A stretch of DNA of 64,000 nt from Lacimicrobium alkaliphilum (lineage in GTDB: Bacteria; Pseudomonadota; Gammaproteobacteria; Enterobacterales; Alteromonadaceae), in NCBI RefSeq assembly GCF_002591895.1, contig NZ_NISX01000004.1:62001-126000 (forward strand), in the 5' to 3' direction. Shown one piece after another: positions 8,194-16,742 of this stretch. Positions within the stretch are counted from its first letter, which is position 1. Each line of letters starts with the position of its first letter. Position numbers and translations under genes: made by a program. Below the pieces are notes generated by a model that saw only the letters and a program-made list of their open reading frames with translations, did no database searches and was not told where the DNA came from.

Positions 8194-8517
8194 TGATTAT
8201 TCAGACTTCTTTTTCCAACTATGGATGTATTCAGGGTTTCCCACTGCCGGCACCGCTTGGGAATAGCCGGCATCAATGGCACCTCGTCGGTTAAGGTCCG
8301 CTGGCGCTCTAATCGGCGTTAAAAATCGCCAATGAGCCAGTGGGTAAACCCTGCAACTATGAAAGTATCACAACTTCAACAGACTCCTTAATGGTAAAAG
8401 AGTGCAATCCGAAGACGCCGTGACGTAGATTTAAATTGATATCCACATTCTCCCATTTACCCTGCGTGGAGGGGAATACAACAACGCAGGGTCAACAGCC
8501 TGCCTTGTCAACCTGAA
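8194..8517. other. Gene-free stretch between tyrR and fahA
   Basis: No coding frame with a family match was seen here. It should contain the promoter of fahA-maiA. A 9 bp perfect inverted repeat is at 8459-8492 and a TyrR-like box at its upstream end. No trace of hppD or hmgA, which often sit beside fahA, was recognised. Confidence 0.6.
8459..8492. repeat. Perfect inverted repeat between tyrR and fahA
   Basis: ACCCTGCGT (8459-8467) and ACGCAGGGT (8484-8492) are exact reverse complements separated by 16 bases. There is no U-tract, so it looks more like an operator or a weak tyrR terminator than a standard intrinsic terminator. Confidence 0.6.
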
Positions 8518-8535
8518 TGTATTCATACCTTTACA
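8518..8535. promoter_or_regulatory. Candidate TyrR box upstream of fahA-maiA
   Basis: The 18-mer TGTATT-CATACC-TTTACA matches TGTAAA-N6-TTTACA at 10 of 12 positions with a perfect right half and the key G and C in place. It overlaps the stop codon of tyrR and lies about 325 bp upstream of fahA. Confidence 0.5.
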
Positions 8536-10079
8536 GTCTTCTTGTTGATGCCATATTCACGCAGTTTATTGGCAATAGCGGTATGGCTGAGCCCCAGTTT
8601 CTTGGCTAATTGCCGGGTACTCGGGTAAGAGGGATATAAGCGGCGTAAAAGATCTTTTTCAAACCGTTTTACTTCCTGGTCCAGCGTTCCCTCTATCTGC
8701 TCGCTGAAATAACTCGGCGCACCCATACTGCTGGGCAGCTGCACGTCATCCCGACCCATTTCATCTTTTTCCAGCAGGCTCAGAGCCCGATAAAGCGCAT
8801 TTTCAAGCTGCCGGACATTGCCGGGCCAGGGATAGGACTGCAGGTAATCGACACAGGATTTATTCAGGGTCGGCGGGCGACGCCCCAACTTACTGCTTTG
8901 CTGTTTCAGGAAATATTCTGCCAAAGCAATAATATCGGATTTACGTTCACGCAAAGAAGGAATAGTCAGACTCAAAACATTTAGCCGGTAATACAGATCT
9001 TCCCGGAATTTACCTTCCTGTACCATCAGGCTGAGATCTTTTTGAGTGGTACTGATAATACGCACATCTACTTTCACTTCCCTGGCATCCCCTACACGCC
9101 TGAAAGACCCATCCTGTAAGACCCGCAATAGCTTGGTTTGCATTTGCAATGACATGTCGCCGACTTCATCAAGAAATAACGTGCCACTTTGTGCCTGCTC
9201 CAGCAAACCTACCTGACTCTGTTCATTGCCGTAACTGCCCGGACCACATCCAAATAACTCCTGCTCTGCTACTTCGTCGGGAATGGAAGCGCAATTCAAC
9301 ACCAAAAAGGGGTGCGTACCCCGCCGACTGGCCTGATGACAGGCTTTGGCGATCAGTTCCTTGCCAGATCCGGTTTCACCATAAAGCAAAATCGGCGCAT
9401 CCAGTTCGGCCATTTTCTTCGCTTCACGAACAACCCTTTTCATCTGTGCACTCTGTGCCTGTATCTGAGAAAACGAGTCACTACTGATTTGATTAAACGC
9501 CGTGAGTTGCTGCCCAAGCCTGTACTCAGATTTGAGCAATAACACAGTCCCGGCCAGAATCTCGCCACCCTCACCGTCTGAAACATTGATTGGCAGAATG
9601 TCGGCGAGAAAGTCCTGTTCGATAAATTTCACTTTATGGGTCTGGGCGTACACCTCTTTACCATCCATCCAGCGAACAAAATTAAACCCCTTCACCAGTT
9701 CCGTTATTTCCTGCCCGATCACTTCTTCATATTCACTTTCCAGGCTCGACAACACGGCTTCGTTAGCCAGCAGTACATACCCTCTGGTATCGATAGAGAA
9801 GACCGGGTCGGGCAATGTTTTTAACAATGCTTTGAGCTGATTTTGTTCGCGTTCAATAGGCATAAATGGAGTGGTTTTAACATCCTCCACCCCGTCTATC
9901 CGGCGAATCTTGGGCATCAAATGCTGAAACTCAGCGAAGTCTATATTGGGAAAATGAAGGAAAATCTTGCCGGACTTATCGATCTCTATTCCGCGCAGAT
10001 CAATCTCATACTCTACCAGAATATCTAATAAATCCTGGGTAATACCTAACCTGTCCTGACAACTTATTTCCAAACGCAT
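8523..10079 (-). CDS. tyrR: TyrR/PhhR-type regulator of aromatic amino-acid genes
   Basis: The 518-residue protein matches TyrR in length (513 in E. coli) and order: an N-terminal ACT domain (MRLEISCQDRLGITQDLLDIL), a PAS domain (about 80-190), a sigma-54-type AAA+ domain with Walker A GETGSGKE and LFLDEVGDM, and a C-terminal helix-turn-helix (STRQLAKKLGLSHTAIANKLREYG). The GAFTGA loop that contacts sigma-54 is replaced by GSYGNE, as in TyrR proteins that act with sigma-70. It should sense tyrosine, phenylalanine or tryptophan and bind TGTAAA-N6-TTTACA sites. Such sites occur near phhA, fahA, aroF, kynA and its own start. Confidence 0.96.
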   Translation of the reverse strand: MRLEISCQDRLGITQDLLDILVEYEIDLRGIEIDKSGKIFLHFPNIDFAEFQHLMPKIRRIDGVEDVKTTPFMPIEREQNQLKALLKTLPDPVFSIDTRGYVLLANEAVLSSLESEYEEVIGQEITELVKGFNFVRWMDGKEVYAQTHKVKFIEQDFLADILPINVSDGEGGEILAGTVLLLKSEYRLGQQLTAFNQISSDSFSQIQAQSAQMKRVVREAKKMAELDAPILLYGETGSGKELIAKACHQASRRGTHPFLVLNCASIPDEVAEQELFGCGPGSYGNEQSQVGLLEQAQSGTLFLDEVGDMSLQMQTKLLRVLQDGSFRRVGDAREVKVDVRIISTTQKDLSLMVQEGKFREDLYYRLNVLSLTIPSLRERKSDIIALAEYFLKQQSSKLGRRPPTLNKSCVDYLQSYPWPGNVRQLENALYRALSLLEKDEMGRDDVQLPSSMGAPSYFSEQIEGTLDQEVKRFEKDLLRRLYPSYPSTRQLAKKLGLSHTAIANKLREYGINKKTVKV

Positions 10080-10101
10080 AAAGACACCTCTGTCACTGAG
10101 T

Positions 10102-10119
10102 TGTAAACATTTTATGCCA
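10102..10119. promoter_or_regulatory. Candidate TyrR box in front of tyrR
   Basis: The 18-mer TGTAAA-CATTTT-ATGCCA has one perfect half-site and 9 of 12 matches overall, with G at position 2 and C at position 17. It lies 23 bp upstream of the tyrR start, a position suited to autorepression as known for E. coli tyrR. Confidence 0.4.
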
Positions 10120-10171
10120 TCTGTGCGGGGGAAAACAGCAAAATATCAACCCGCAACATGTCATCAGGCAA

Positions 10172-10199
10172 TAAAAAAGGAGCACCTGGTGCTCCTTTT
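10172..10199 (-). terminator. Intrinsic terminator of phhAB
   Basis: On the minus strand the stem AAAAGGAGCACC / GGTGCTCCTTTT is followed by a run of U. It lies 17 bp beyond the phhB stop and isolates phhAB from tyrR. Confidence 0.9.
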
Positions 10200-10215
10200 G
10201 CAATCACTTGCCCAC

Positions 10216-10557
10216 TCAGTTATCTGACAGCTCGTCTGTTTTAGCTGCACAGATAAAGTCATTCTTATGCAGGCCATTAATGGCATGGGTCCACCAGGTC
10301 ACCGTCACCTTGCCCCATTCCAGTAATATAGACGGATGATGGCCTTCAGATTCGGCCAGTTCACCCACCTTGTTGGCAAAGGCCATCGCCTGCCTGAAAT
10401 TCTTAAATTTAAATTCTCGTTCTAACTGCATCACACCATCAACGGCTTTGGGCGTCCAGTCAGGGATCTGCCCCATCAGTTGTTTCAGTTCATCATCAGA
10501 CACTTTAGGTGCGTCAGCATGGCATGCTTCACATTTTTGCTCAGATAATTCTGTCAT
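10216..10557 (-). CDS. phhB: Pterin-4a-carbinolamine dehydratase
   Basis: This 113-residue enzyme dehydrates the pterin carbinolamine formed by phenylalanine hydroxylase so the tetrahydropterin cofactor can be recycled. The catalytic region [21 protein letters not shown] carries the family's paired histidines. The extra N-terminal segment [16 protein letters not shown] is common in bacterial PhhB. It follows phhA by 19 bp in one operon and is closed by an intrinsic terminator. Confidence 0.96.
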   Translation of the reverse strand: MTELSEQKCEACHADAPKVSDDELKQLMGQIPDWTPKAVDGVMQLEREFKFKNFRQAMAFANKVGELAESEGHHPSILLEWGKVTVTWWTHAINGLHKNDFICAAKTDELSDN

Positions 10558-10576
10558 ATTAATCTTCTCCTTCAGG

Positions 10577-11377
10577 TTAACTGGCCATTTTTTCTTTCGG
10601 TGGAAATTTCGGCTTGTGCAAACCCAGACCTTTGGCTTTTTCTACCAACGCCATAATGTCCATATCTGCAATCCCGAATAATTCATCAAGGCTATCTAAT
10701 ACGTAGTAAACCGGCTGCATAATATCAATGCGATAGGGCGTTCTCAGCGCCTCTACCGGATCCATCTCATGCCTGTCGGGTTTATCGCTTTCCAATGCAT
10801 ACAGTGTTTCGCCCGGAGAAGAGAGGATCCCCCCTCCATAGATTCTCAGATCACCGTTTTGGCGGAGCAGCCCGAATTCGACGGTGAACCAGTAGAGTCT
10901 GGCCAGATAGACGCGGTCCTGTTTGCTCGCCGCATAACCCAACTTGCCATAAGTATGAGTAAAGTGGGCAAACGCAGGATTCGTCAGTAAAGGGCAGTGA
11001 CCGAAAATCTCATGGAAGATATCCGGCTCCTGCAGGTAGTCAAATTCTTCGCGGGTGCGGATGAAGGTAGCAACCGGGAAACGTTTATTTGCCAGCAGAC
11101 GGAAAAACTCATCAAAATTTATCAACGCTGGTACTTCCGCCACTTGCCAGCCGGTTTCACGCTCCAGCACCTGATTGACTTCTGCCAGTTGAGGGATTCT
11201 GTCTCTGGGCAAATCAATCAACTCAAGACCTTGCATATATTCATCACAGGCGCGCCCCTGAATAATCTCAAGTTGCCTGGTGACCAGGTCCCGCCAGACG
11301 GCATTGTCTTCATCACTCCAGTGGATAATACCCTTCTCGTCTGACTGACGGGATACATACTGGGTTGTCTTACTCAT
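10577..11377 (-). CDS. phhA: Phenylalanine-4-hydroxylase
   Basis: This iron and tetrahydropterin-dependent enzyme hydroxylates phenylalanine to tyrosine. At 266 residues it has the length of the single-domain bacterial form, lacking the regulatory ACT domain of the animal enzyme. The metal site is visible as [11 protein letters not shown] (two histidines) and the glutamate in YWFTVEFGL. It is first in a phhA-phhB operon. A TyrR-like box lies about 100 bp upstream. In E. coli ycjF sits directly before tyrR; here phhAB lies between them. Confidence 0.97.
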   Translation of the reverse strand: MSKTTQYVSRQSDEKGIIHWSDEDNAVWRDLVTRQLEIIQGRACDEYMQGLELIDLPRDRIPQLAEVNQVLERETGWQVAEVPALINFDEFFRLLANKRFPVATFIRTREEFDYLQEPDIFHEIFGHCPLLTNPAFAHFTHTYGKLGYAASKQDRVYLARLYWFTVEFGLLRQNGDLRIYGGGILSSPGETLYALESDKPDRHEMDPVEALRTPYRIDIMQPVYYVLDSLDELFGIADMDIMALVEKAKGLGLHKPKFPPKEKMAS

Positions 11378-11477
11378 AAATTCCTGCCACTTCGATAACT
11401 CGGCTTTAGTTGGACGTGAGTCTACTTAAATAGTGGCAAAGAAAAAGCAGTGTTGTCTTTTCAGGGTGCCGCAAAGG

Positions 11478-11495
11478 CGTAACATTATTTTTACA
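11478..11495. promoter_or_regulatory. Candidate TyrR/PhhR box upstream of phhA
   Basis: CGTAAC-ATTATT-TTTACA matches the TyrR consensus at 10 of 12 positions with a perfect right half-site. It is 101-118 bp upstream of the phhA start, suited to activation by TyrR/PhhR as in Pseudomonas phhA. Confidence 0.5.
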
Positions 11496-11526
11496 TGACT
11501 TCAGGGCCCATGACCTGCCGTAGCGC

Positions 11527-12552
11527 TCATTTTGTTGTCCCGGCCGATTCAGGTTCCATTTTCTTAAGTCGGCTGAGCACCTGAGAGGCAATTTTTCCGG
11601 TATTCGGAGCCGGCACCTGAATAAATGGCATTGGGCGGCACAAACGCGCTGCCTGAACGCCCATTCTGGCGGTCAGTACACCCGCTCCGAGACCTTGCGC
11701 CACGCGGCTTGACAACCTCGCAGTGAGACTGCCCCCCAGAGCCCAGGCAGAAGCGTCGGTGGCTAATTCACTGGCGCCAGCGTAGACAAGGTTATGGCAC
11801 ATTTTTCTGATTAATTTAATTCGTGCCCAATATCCGGTATCGACACCATAACTTCGACAGATCTGATTAATCATCTTAAGATTACGCCAGAGTACCAACA
11901 GCATATCCAGAAGCGCAAAGGGACTGACCGCAATAAGCACCGAAGATGCACTCGCTTCACGACCAATCTGATTTACTACTTGCTTGTCGATATCACTCAG
12001 CACCTGCTGTTCAAACAAAAGCATGATTTCTTTGTCAGAGTAATGGGGCTGAAGATTACCAAGCCAGGTGGTGACGCTGGTCTGTGCCGATTGAGGTAAC
12101 TGCCGCGCCAGTTGTAAACAATAGTCCCGAGCCTCACCAATTGCAGGGCTTTCGGCCAGCAAAGCCGAGGTCTGTTGCCATTGACTTCGCTGCTCCAGTC
12201 GTGCAAAAGCGCGCCACTCCTTTACCAGCGCAACACCCATCGCCAGGCCACCAAGTGCCAACAGGCTTAACCAGGCGACCCCAAACCATGCTCCCGTCTG
12301 AAAGGCGCTGTAAAGACTGACAAACAGCTGCGCGGTTGCCATCAGCGACAACAAAACCACAAACCAGAATAATTTCCCCGGGGCCGAAAAGTCATCTTCA
12401 GGTTCGGTCGCGTTTTCTTCAGAAGCGCTGTCAAAGTCTGCTTCTTCTATCTGTATTGCCGAACGTAATGAGTCAGGGTGTGAATTATCAGATTCACTCA
12501 CCGGGATATGCACAGCGGGATGCAGGCCGTTATTTTTAAGGTTTTGATTCAT
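11527..12552 (-). CDS. ycjF: YcjF family membrane protein (TIGR01620/DUF697)
   Basis: The 341-residue protein has an acidic, disordered N-terminus (to about residue 55), two close transmembrane segments (LFWFVVLLSLMATAQLFVSLY and WFGVAWLSLLALGGLAMGVAL), and a C-terminal DUF697 domain (SVLIAVSPFALLDMLLVLWRN). This is the YcjF layout. Its start overlaps the stop of ycjX by four bases. In enterobacteria ycjXF belongs to the phage-shock regulon and its exact role is unknown. The synteny here supports the same link. Confidence 0.92.
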   Translation of the reverse strand: MNQNLKNNGLHPAVHIPVSESDNSHPDSLRSAIQIEEADFDSASEENATEPEDDFSAPGKLFWFVVLLSLMATAQLFVSLYSAFQTGAWFGVAWLSLLALGGLAMGVALVKEWRAFARLEQRSQWQQTSALLAESPAIGEARDYCLQLARQLPQSAQTSVTTWLGNLQPHYSDKEIMLLFEQQVLSDIDKQVVNQIGREASASSVLIAVSPFALLDMLLVLWRNLKMINQICRSYGVDTGYWARIKLIRKMCHNLVYAGASELATDASAWALGGSLTARLSSRVAQGLGAGVLTARMGVQAARLCRPMPFIQVPAPNTGKIASQVLSRLKKMEPESAGTTK

Positions 12553-13967
12553 TGCACTTTATCGCTTAACAAAAATTCCAGTAACTGATCCATCCGGATA
12601 TGAGGAAGAGCCGACATAGCATCGCGTTTTGGCGGAGCAAAGGCGGGAAAGCTAAATTGCTGAGATTGCCAGAATTCCTTCCGTGGGCAGCATGACGGTA
12701 CATCCCCCGGATAAAGCATAATGGGTTTACCATCAAGGTCTCTGCCACGCAATACACTCAGCATGTTACCCTGGTATTCTGTTTTACCCACTTGTGAGGC
12801 CCTGATCGCCGCCAGGGCAGTCGTCTGGATCTTACTGCCCCGGTAAGTAATATCCTGGCGAGCACTGTGAACCATAGACTCCAGCAAACGAATTAAATTG
12901 TCCTGTTGATCAGGTGTAATATGGTCAGCCTTACTGGCGGCAAAAACCAGTTTATCGATACGTGAGGAGAACAATCTTCGAACCAGAGAGTTATTGCCAT
13001 AATCAAAGCTCTTTAATAACCAGTTAATCGCTTCCTGTAGCTCCTGAAAACTCTGTTCTCCACGATTCAGTGCAGACAGGCAATCGACCAGAATAATCTG
13101 GCGATCAAACTGCTTAAAATAGTTGTGATAAAAAGGTTTGATGACTTTTTCTTTATATTGTCTGAAGCGTTCAATAACCACAGCCAGATTCGAACCTTCC
13201 GGAACCCCCTTATCACCCTGCTTGCGAAGTGTTTCGGGTACAGGTACAAATTGCAGTATCGGCGCACCTTCAAGCTCTCCGGGCAACACGAAACGCCCGG
13301 GCTGAATCAGTTCCAGCCCAGCCCGTTTACATTGATGCAGATAACTTCTGTACGCATCGGCAAGCCCTTTAAGCTGCATTTCATCAGCGGCTGCCAGCCA
13401 GTCAGTCTGCTTTAGCTGAGCAACAAAGTCCGTCGCTAAGTGTTGACGCTCAGGTTGCTGAAGTTGTTGTTCACAGAACGCACTCCAACTGTCAAAGCCC
13501 ATTCCCAGTAAAGGCAAATCCAGCAGCCATTCTCCAGGATAATCAATAATATCCAGCACCAGAGTTGACGTATCGGCAAATAAACGCCGGAAGCGCTGTG
13601 CATGCTGATAGCGGATATTAATACGGATTTGACTGACCCCCCGGGTCGGCGCCGGCCACTGTGGGCAATCCTGATTAAGAGCTGACATGCCCTGTTCATA
13701 TTCGAACCGGGCTAACTGCAGGTCAGGTTGGGAGACTCGCTGAGCACCGACTAGCCGGCCCTGACGAGCAGGACTAAAAAACGGTAAATCAGCGCCATGA
13801 TTGGCTTCCAGTAATTGATTAACCAGTGATGTTATAAAAGCCGTTTTACCCGCTCCACTTAACCCGGTCACGGCGAGCCGTACATGCCGATCGGTTACTC
13901 TGGCGGCGGCCAACTGTGCCTTGCTACGAATTTTTTTTATCGTCTTTTGGTGCAAACCGGATGTCAT
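12549..13967 (-). CDS. ycjX: YcjX family P-loop NTPase (DUF463)
   Basis: The 472-residue protein is the YcjX ATP/GTP-binding protein. A P-loop GLSGAGKTAF lies near residues 35-44, with a switch-like VLDIIDYPGEWLLDLPLLG and a guanine-site-like VFAASKADHI further on. It is followed by ycjF with an ATGA overlap. YcjX is induced with the Psp proteins in enterobacteria, and here it lies just downstream of pspABC on the same strand, with about 95 bp between. A stress-linked membrane role is inferred from this context. Confidence 0.94.
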   Translation of the reverse strand: MTSGLHQKTIKKIRSKAQLAAARVTDRHVRLAVTGLSGAGKTAFITSLVNQLLEANHGADLPFFSPARQGRLVGAQRVSQPDLQLARFEYEQGMSALNQDCPQWPAPTRGVSQIRINIRYQHAQRFRRLFADTSTLVLDIIDYPGEWLLDLPLLGMGFDSWSAFCEQQLQQPERQHLATDFVAQLKQTDWLAAADEMQLKGLADAYRSYLHQCKRAGLELIQPGRFVLPGELEGAPILQFVPVPETLRKQGDKGVPEGSNLAVVIERFRQYKEKVIKPFYHNYFKQFDRQIILVDCLSALNRGEQSFQELQEAINWLLKSFDYGNNSLVRRLFSSRIDKLVFAASKADHITPDQQDNLIRLLESMVHSARQDITYRGSKIQTTALAAIRASQVGKTEYQGNMLSVLRGRDLDGKPIMLYPGDVPSCCPRKEFWQSQQFSFPAFAPPKRDAMSALPHIRMDQLLEFLLSDKVQ

Positions 13968-14062
13968 AGAATCCTTAAACTAACTGGAGGTGTCATTGTG
14001 AGGGCATCCTGCCCATCATCATGCCAATACCAAAGTGACATACTGAAGTCAGCAGAGTAAAG

Positions 14063-14494
14063 TTACAACTGGCTGATTTCGCGATTCAGCTGATACTGCG
14101 AGGACGTCACATACGTTTCCATTCTCCGAAGCCTTGTTTCGAGCCGGTCAAACTGGCCAACAATGTCGTGAAACGCTTGCTGGGGCGGCTCTCCGGATTG
14201 CCAGACCTTAGACTTCACTTCCACTGCTTCTGAAGAATCACTGTTCTGCCACCCCTTTCCGGAGGAGGATTGCATACTGCCCACAGAGAGGTGCTGGACT
14301 GGCTTCTTATCCAGAATAAACCAGGCCGCAATGTACGCCATAATGAAAAATGGACCGCCAGCCAGCAACACTGCTGAGATAAAAATGATCCTTACCAACC
14401 AGGCTTCCCAGCCAAAATAGGCAGCAACGCCGGCACAGACGCCGGCTACCTTGCCATTTTTACTGTCCCGGTAAAGCTGTCCTTTACTTTTCAT
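14063..14494 (-). CDS. pspC: Phage shock protein C
   Basis: PspC is an inner-membrane protein that with PspB senses envelope stress and recruits PspA. The 143-residue product has the PspC domain (QLYRDSKNGKVAGVCAGVAAYFGWE), one or two membrane segments (IIFISAVLLAGGPFFIMAYIA), and a C-terminal helical tail (FDRLETRLRRMETYVTSSQYQL). I chose the ATG at 14494, which overlaps the pspB stop as ATGA and has GGAGG 8 nt upstream. A GTG at 14509 would add five residues. Confidence 0.94.
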   Translation of the reverse strand: MKSKGQLYRDSKNGKVAGVCAGVAAYFGWEAWLVRIIFISAVLLAGGPFFIMAYIAAWFILDKKPVQHLSVGSMQSSSGKGWQNSDSSEAVEVKSKVWQSGEPPQQAFHDIVGQFDRLETRLRRMETYVTSSQYQLNREISQL

Positions 14495-14727
14495 GCTCTG
14501 TTCCTCCACTGCGGGGCCTCGGCATCCAGCAAGGCTTCAAGTGTCTGAATCCTTTCACTCATCACCTCCGCTTTCTTAGCCAGCTCTGTCAGGGCGGCAA
14601 ACTCTTCCTCTGACAGTCCCTGTGCTACCTGCTTCTTGCTTCGGTAATGCATAATCAACCAGATAGGCGCCACAAAGATCATAAAAATGATAATGGGCGC
14701 AACAATGATACCAATTACACCTTCCAC
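14491..14727 (-). CDS. pspB: Phage shock protein B
   Basis: This 78-residue protein has one N-terminal transmembrane helix (IIVAPIIIFMIFVAPIWLIMH) followed by a soluble coiled segment (SEEEFAALTELAKKAEVMSERIQTLEALL), the standard PspB architecture. It lies 18 bp after pspA and overlaps pspC by four bases. It acts with PspC as the membrane sensor of the Psp response. Confidence 0.94.
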   Translation of the reverse strand: MEGVIGIIVAPIIIFMIFVAPIWLIMHYRSKKQVAQGLSEEEFAALTELAKKAEVMSERIQTLEALLDAEAPQWRNRA

Positions 14728-14745
14728 AACACTCTCCTTAAACCG

Positions 14746-15429
14746 TTACTTTTTGCTGTTACCAGAGGGCTGTTTAGTCTTAACCTTTTTCTTCAGCGCC
14801 GCCAGCTCCTCATCAATCTTATCGCTGGCTTCGAGCTCGGCAAATTCATCAGCCAGGGTATTTTTACCTAAATCATAGGCTTCTACCTGGCTCTCCAGAT
14901 CATCTATTTTACGCTCATATCGCTCGAAACGCCCCATCGCATCATCGACTTTGCCACTGTCTAGGTTGCGCTTAATCTCCAGCCTGGACTGGGCTGTTTG
15001 CTGACGCATAATAATGGTTTTCTGACGGGCTTTCGCATCAGCCAGTTTTTCCTGCAATTGTCCGATTTCACTTTGCAGTTTACTGATTTGCTCTTCCACC
15101 AAAGTCAGTTCACGATTCAGCACTTCAACATGCTCATCGGTCTTTTTGCGTTCCATCAGCGCGGCACGGGCAAGATCTTCACGATCTTTACTCAACGCCA
15201 GTTCAGCTTTGTTTTCCCAATCCCTGGCCTGTAATTCTAATTTCGCAACCTGACTGACAATGTCTTTCTTGTTGGCCAGCGTCTTCGCCGAGGTAGAACG
15301 CACTTCCACCAACGTGTCTTCCATTTCCTGGATGATCAGACGTACCATTTTCTCTGGATCTTCAGCCTTATCCAATAAAGCATTAAGATTAGAGTTCACA
15401 ATGTCAGAGAATCGGGAGAAAATACCCAT
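14746..15429 (-). CDS. pspA: Phage shock protein A
   Basis: PspA binds PspF to hold it inactive and, on stress, coats and stabilises the inner membrane. The 227-residue protein begins with the amphipathic helix MGIFSRFSDIVNSNLNALLD and continues as long coiled coils typical of the ESCRT-III-like PspA/IM30 family. It heads the pspABC operon and is divergent from pspF. A sigma-54-like promoter lies about 70 bp upstream. Confidence 0.97.
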   Translation of the reverse strand: MGIFSRFSDIVNSNLNALLDKAEDPEKMVRLIIQEMEDTLVEVRSTSAKTLANKKDIVSQVAKLELQARDWENKAELALSKDREDLARAALMERKKTDEHVEVLNRELTLVEEQISKLQSEIGQLQEKLADAKARQKTIIMRQQTAQSRLEIKRNLDSGKVDDAMGRFERYERKIDDLESQVEAYDLGKNTLADEFAELEASDKIDEELAALKKKVKTKQPSGNSKK

Positions 15430-15495
15430 AATACTTACCTCTTTATCATTAAACTTGAGTGACCGGTCAATATGACCTCGTCTGATATCAGGTAT

Positions 15496-15511
15496 TCAAT
15501 AACCAGGCCAA
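15496..15511 (-). promoter_or_regulatory. Candidate sigma-54 promoter of pspABC
   Basis: On the minus strand TTGGCCTGGTTATTGA has the -24 TGGC and -12 TTG elements in the right register, 67 bp before pspA. The usual C after TTG is A here, so the match is imperfect. Sigma-54 control is expected because the divergent gene is PspF. Confidence 0.4.
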
Positions 15512-15635
15512 TCAGCAAACAAATATAACCCATTGATTTTAAGAAACTATTAATTTACTACCTTTTATCCTTCATCTAGAATATTATTTATATCAACCAC
15601 AAATTAGTCTTTTAGACCACTTTTTAAGGAACAGC

Positions 15636-16742
15636 GTGAGTCGTTTTCGTCAACAAGATAATCTACTGGGGCAGTCCAACAGCTTTTTAGAAGTGTTGGA
15701 ACAGGTATCGCAAATCGCCCCTCTGGACAAACCTGTTCTGGTAATTGGCGAGCGCGGTACAGGTAAAGAATTAATTGCTGCACGGTTACATTACTTGTCC
15801 AAACGCTGGGAACAGAGTTACCTGAAACTCAACTGTGCTGCTCTGAATGACAATCTGTTGGAGAGTGAGCTGTTTGGTTACGAGGCCGGGGCTTTTACCG
15901 GCGCATCTAAACGCCGCGAAGGCCGCTTTGAAACAGCCCACAATGGCACCCTGTTCCTTGATGAAATGGCCAATACTTCCGGCCTGATTCAGGAAAAGCT
16001 ACTGAGAGTAATTGAATACGGTGAGTTTGAGCGTGTAGGCGGCTCCCGAAGCGTCAAAGTGGATGTCAGACTCATTGCTGCCACGAATGAAGACCTGCCC
16101 AGTCTGGCTGAACAAGGCAGCTTTCGGGCAGACCTGCTGGACAGGCTGGCATTCGATGTCATAACGCTGCCACCGTTACGTGAGCGCCAGGAAGATATTC
16201 TGATGTTAGCGGAGCACTTTGCAATCAATATGGCTCGCGAGCTGGATATGGAGCTGTTCAGCGGATTTACCGAAAAAGCCAAACGCACCATGCTTAATTA
16301 TGAGTGGCCGGGAAATATCCGGGAGCTCAAAAATGCCGTGGAACGGGCGGTGTACCGATGCAACAACCCACATCTTCCGGTACATGAAATGGTTCTTGAC
16401 CCATTTGCCTCACCTTACCGGCCAAAACAGCATATAAAACAAAGGGTTCACAGTCACCCACATGCCACAGCTCAGTTCAGTGAACCCGAAACACCGCTAT
16501 CGGACGCAAAGCCACAACACACCAATGGATATATACAACCCGATTTTGATTTTCCGGTAGACCTGAAGAATCTGTCCCAGGATTTTGAAATTAAACTGAT
16601 TCGTTCTGCACTGGCAGACAGCCAGTTTAATCAGAAGAAAACGGCTGACAAACTCGGACTCACCTATCATCAGCTAAGGGGCTATCTGAAGAAGTACAAT
16701 CTGCTGGAGTCAGCCAACAGCGAACAGGAAAAATTACAGTGA
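15636..16742 (+). CDS. pspF: Psp operon transcriptional activator PspF
   Basis: PspF is a sigma-54 enhancer-binding protein that drives the psp operon. The 368-residue protein has no N-terminal receiver domain and begins directly with the AAA+ module: Walker A GERGTGKE, the sigma-54 contact loop GAFTGA, Walker B GTLFLDEMA, then a C-terminal helix-turn-helix (KTADKLGLTYHQLRGYLKK). The start is GTG at 15636, with AAGGA 6 nt upstream. A region near residues 265-320 is longer than in E. coli PspF (about 325 residues). Its end overlaps the GTG start of sapA, so sapABCDF may be co-transcribed with it. Confidence 0.96.
   Translation: MSRFRQQDNLLGQSNSFLEVLEQVSQIAPLDKPVLVIGERGTGKELIAARLHYLSKRWEQSYLKLNCAALNDNLLESELFGYEAGAFTGASKRREGRFETAHNGTLFLDEMANTSGLIQEKLLRVIEYGEFERVGGSRSVKVDVRLIAATNEDLPSLAEQGSFRADLLDRLAFDVITLPPLRERQEDILMLAEHFAINMARELDMELFSGFTEKAKRTMLNYEWPGNIRELKNAVERAVYRCNNPHLPVHEMVLDPFASPYRPKQHIKQRVHSHPHATAQFSEPETPLSDAKPQHTNGYIQPDFDFPVDLKNLSQDFEIKLIRSALADSQFNQKKTADKLGLTYHQLRGYLKKYNLLESANSEQEKLQ

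Noticed and set aside
8194-8517. Remnant of hppD or hmgA
   Set aside because: Translated frames showed no stretch resembling either enzyme.
13125-13415. Frame antisense to ycjX
   Set aside because: It lies wholly inside the well-supported ycjX gene and has no family match.
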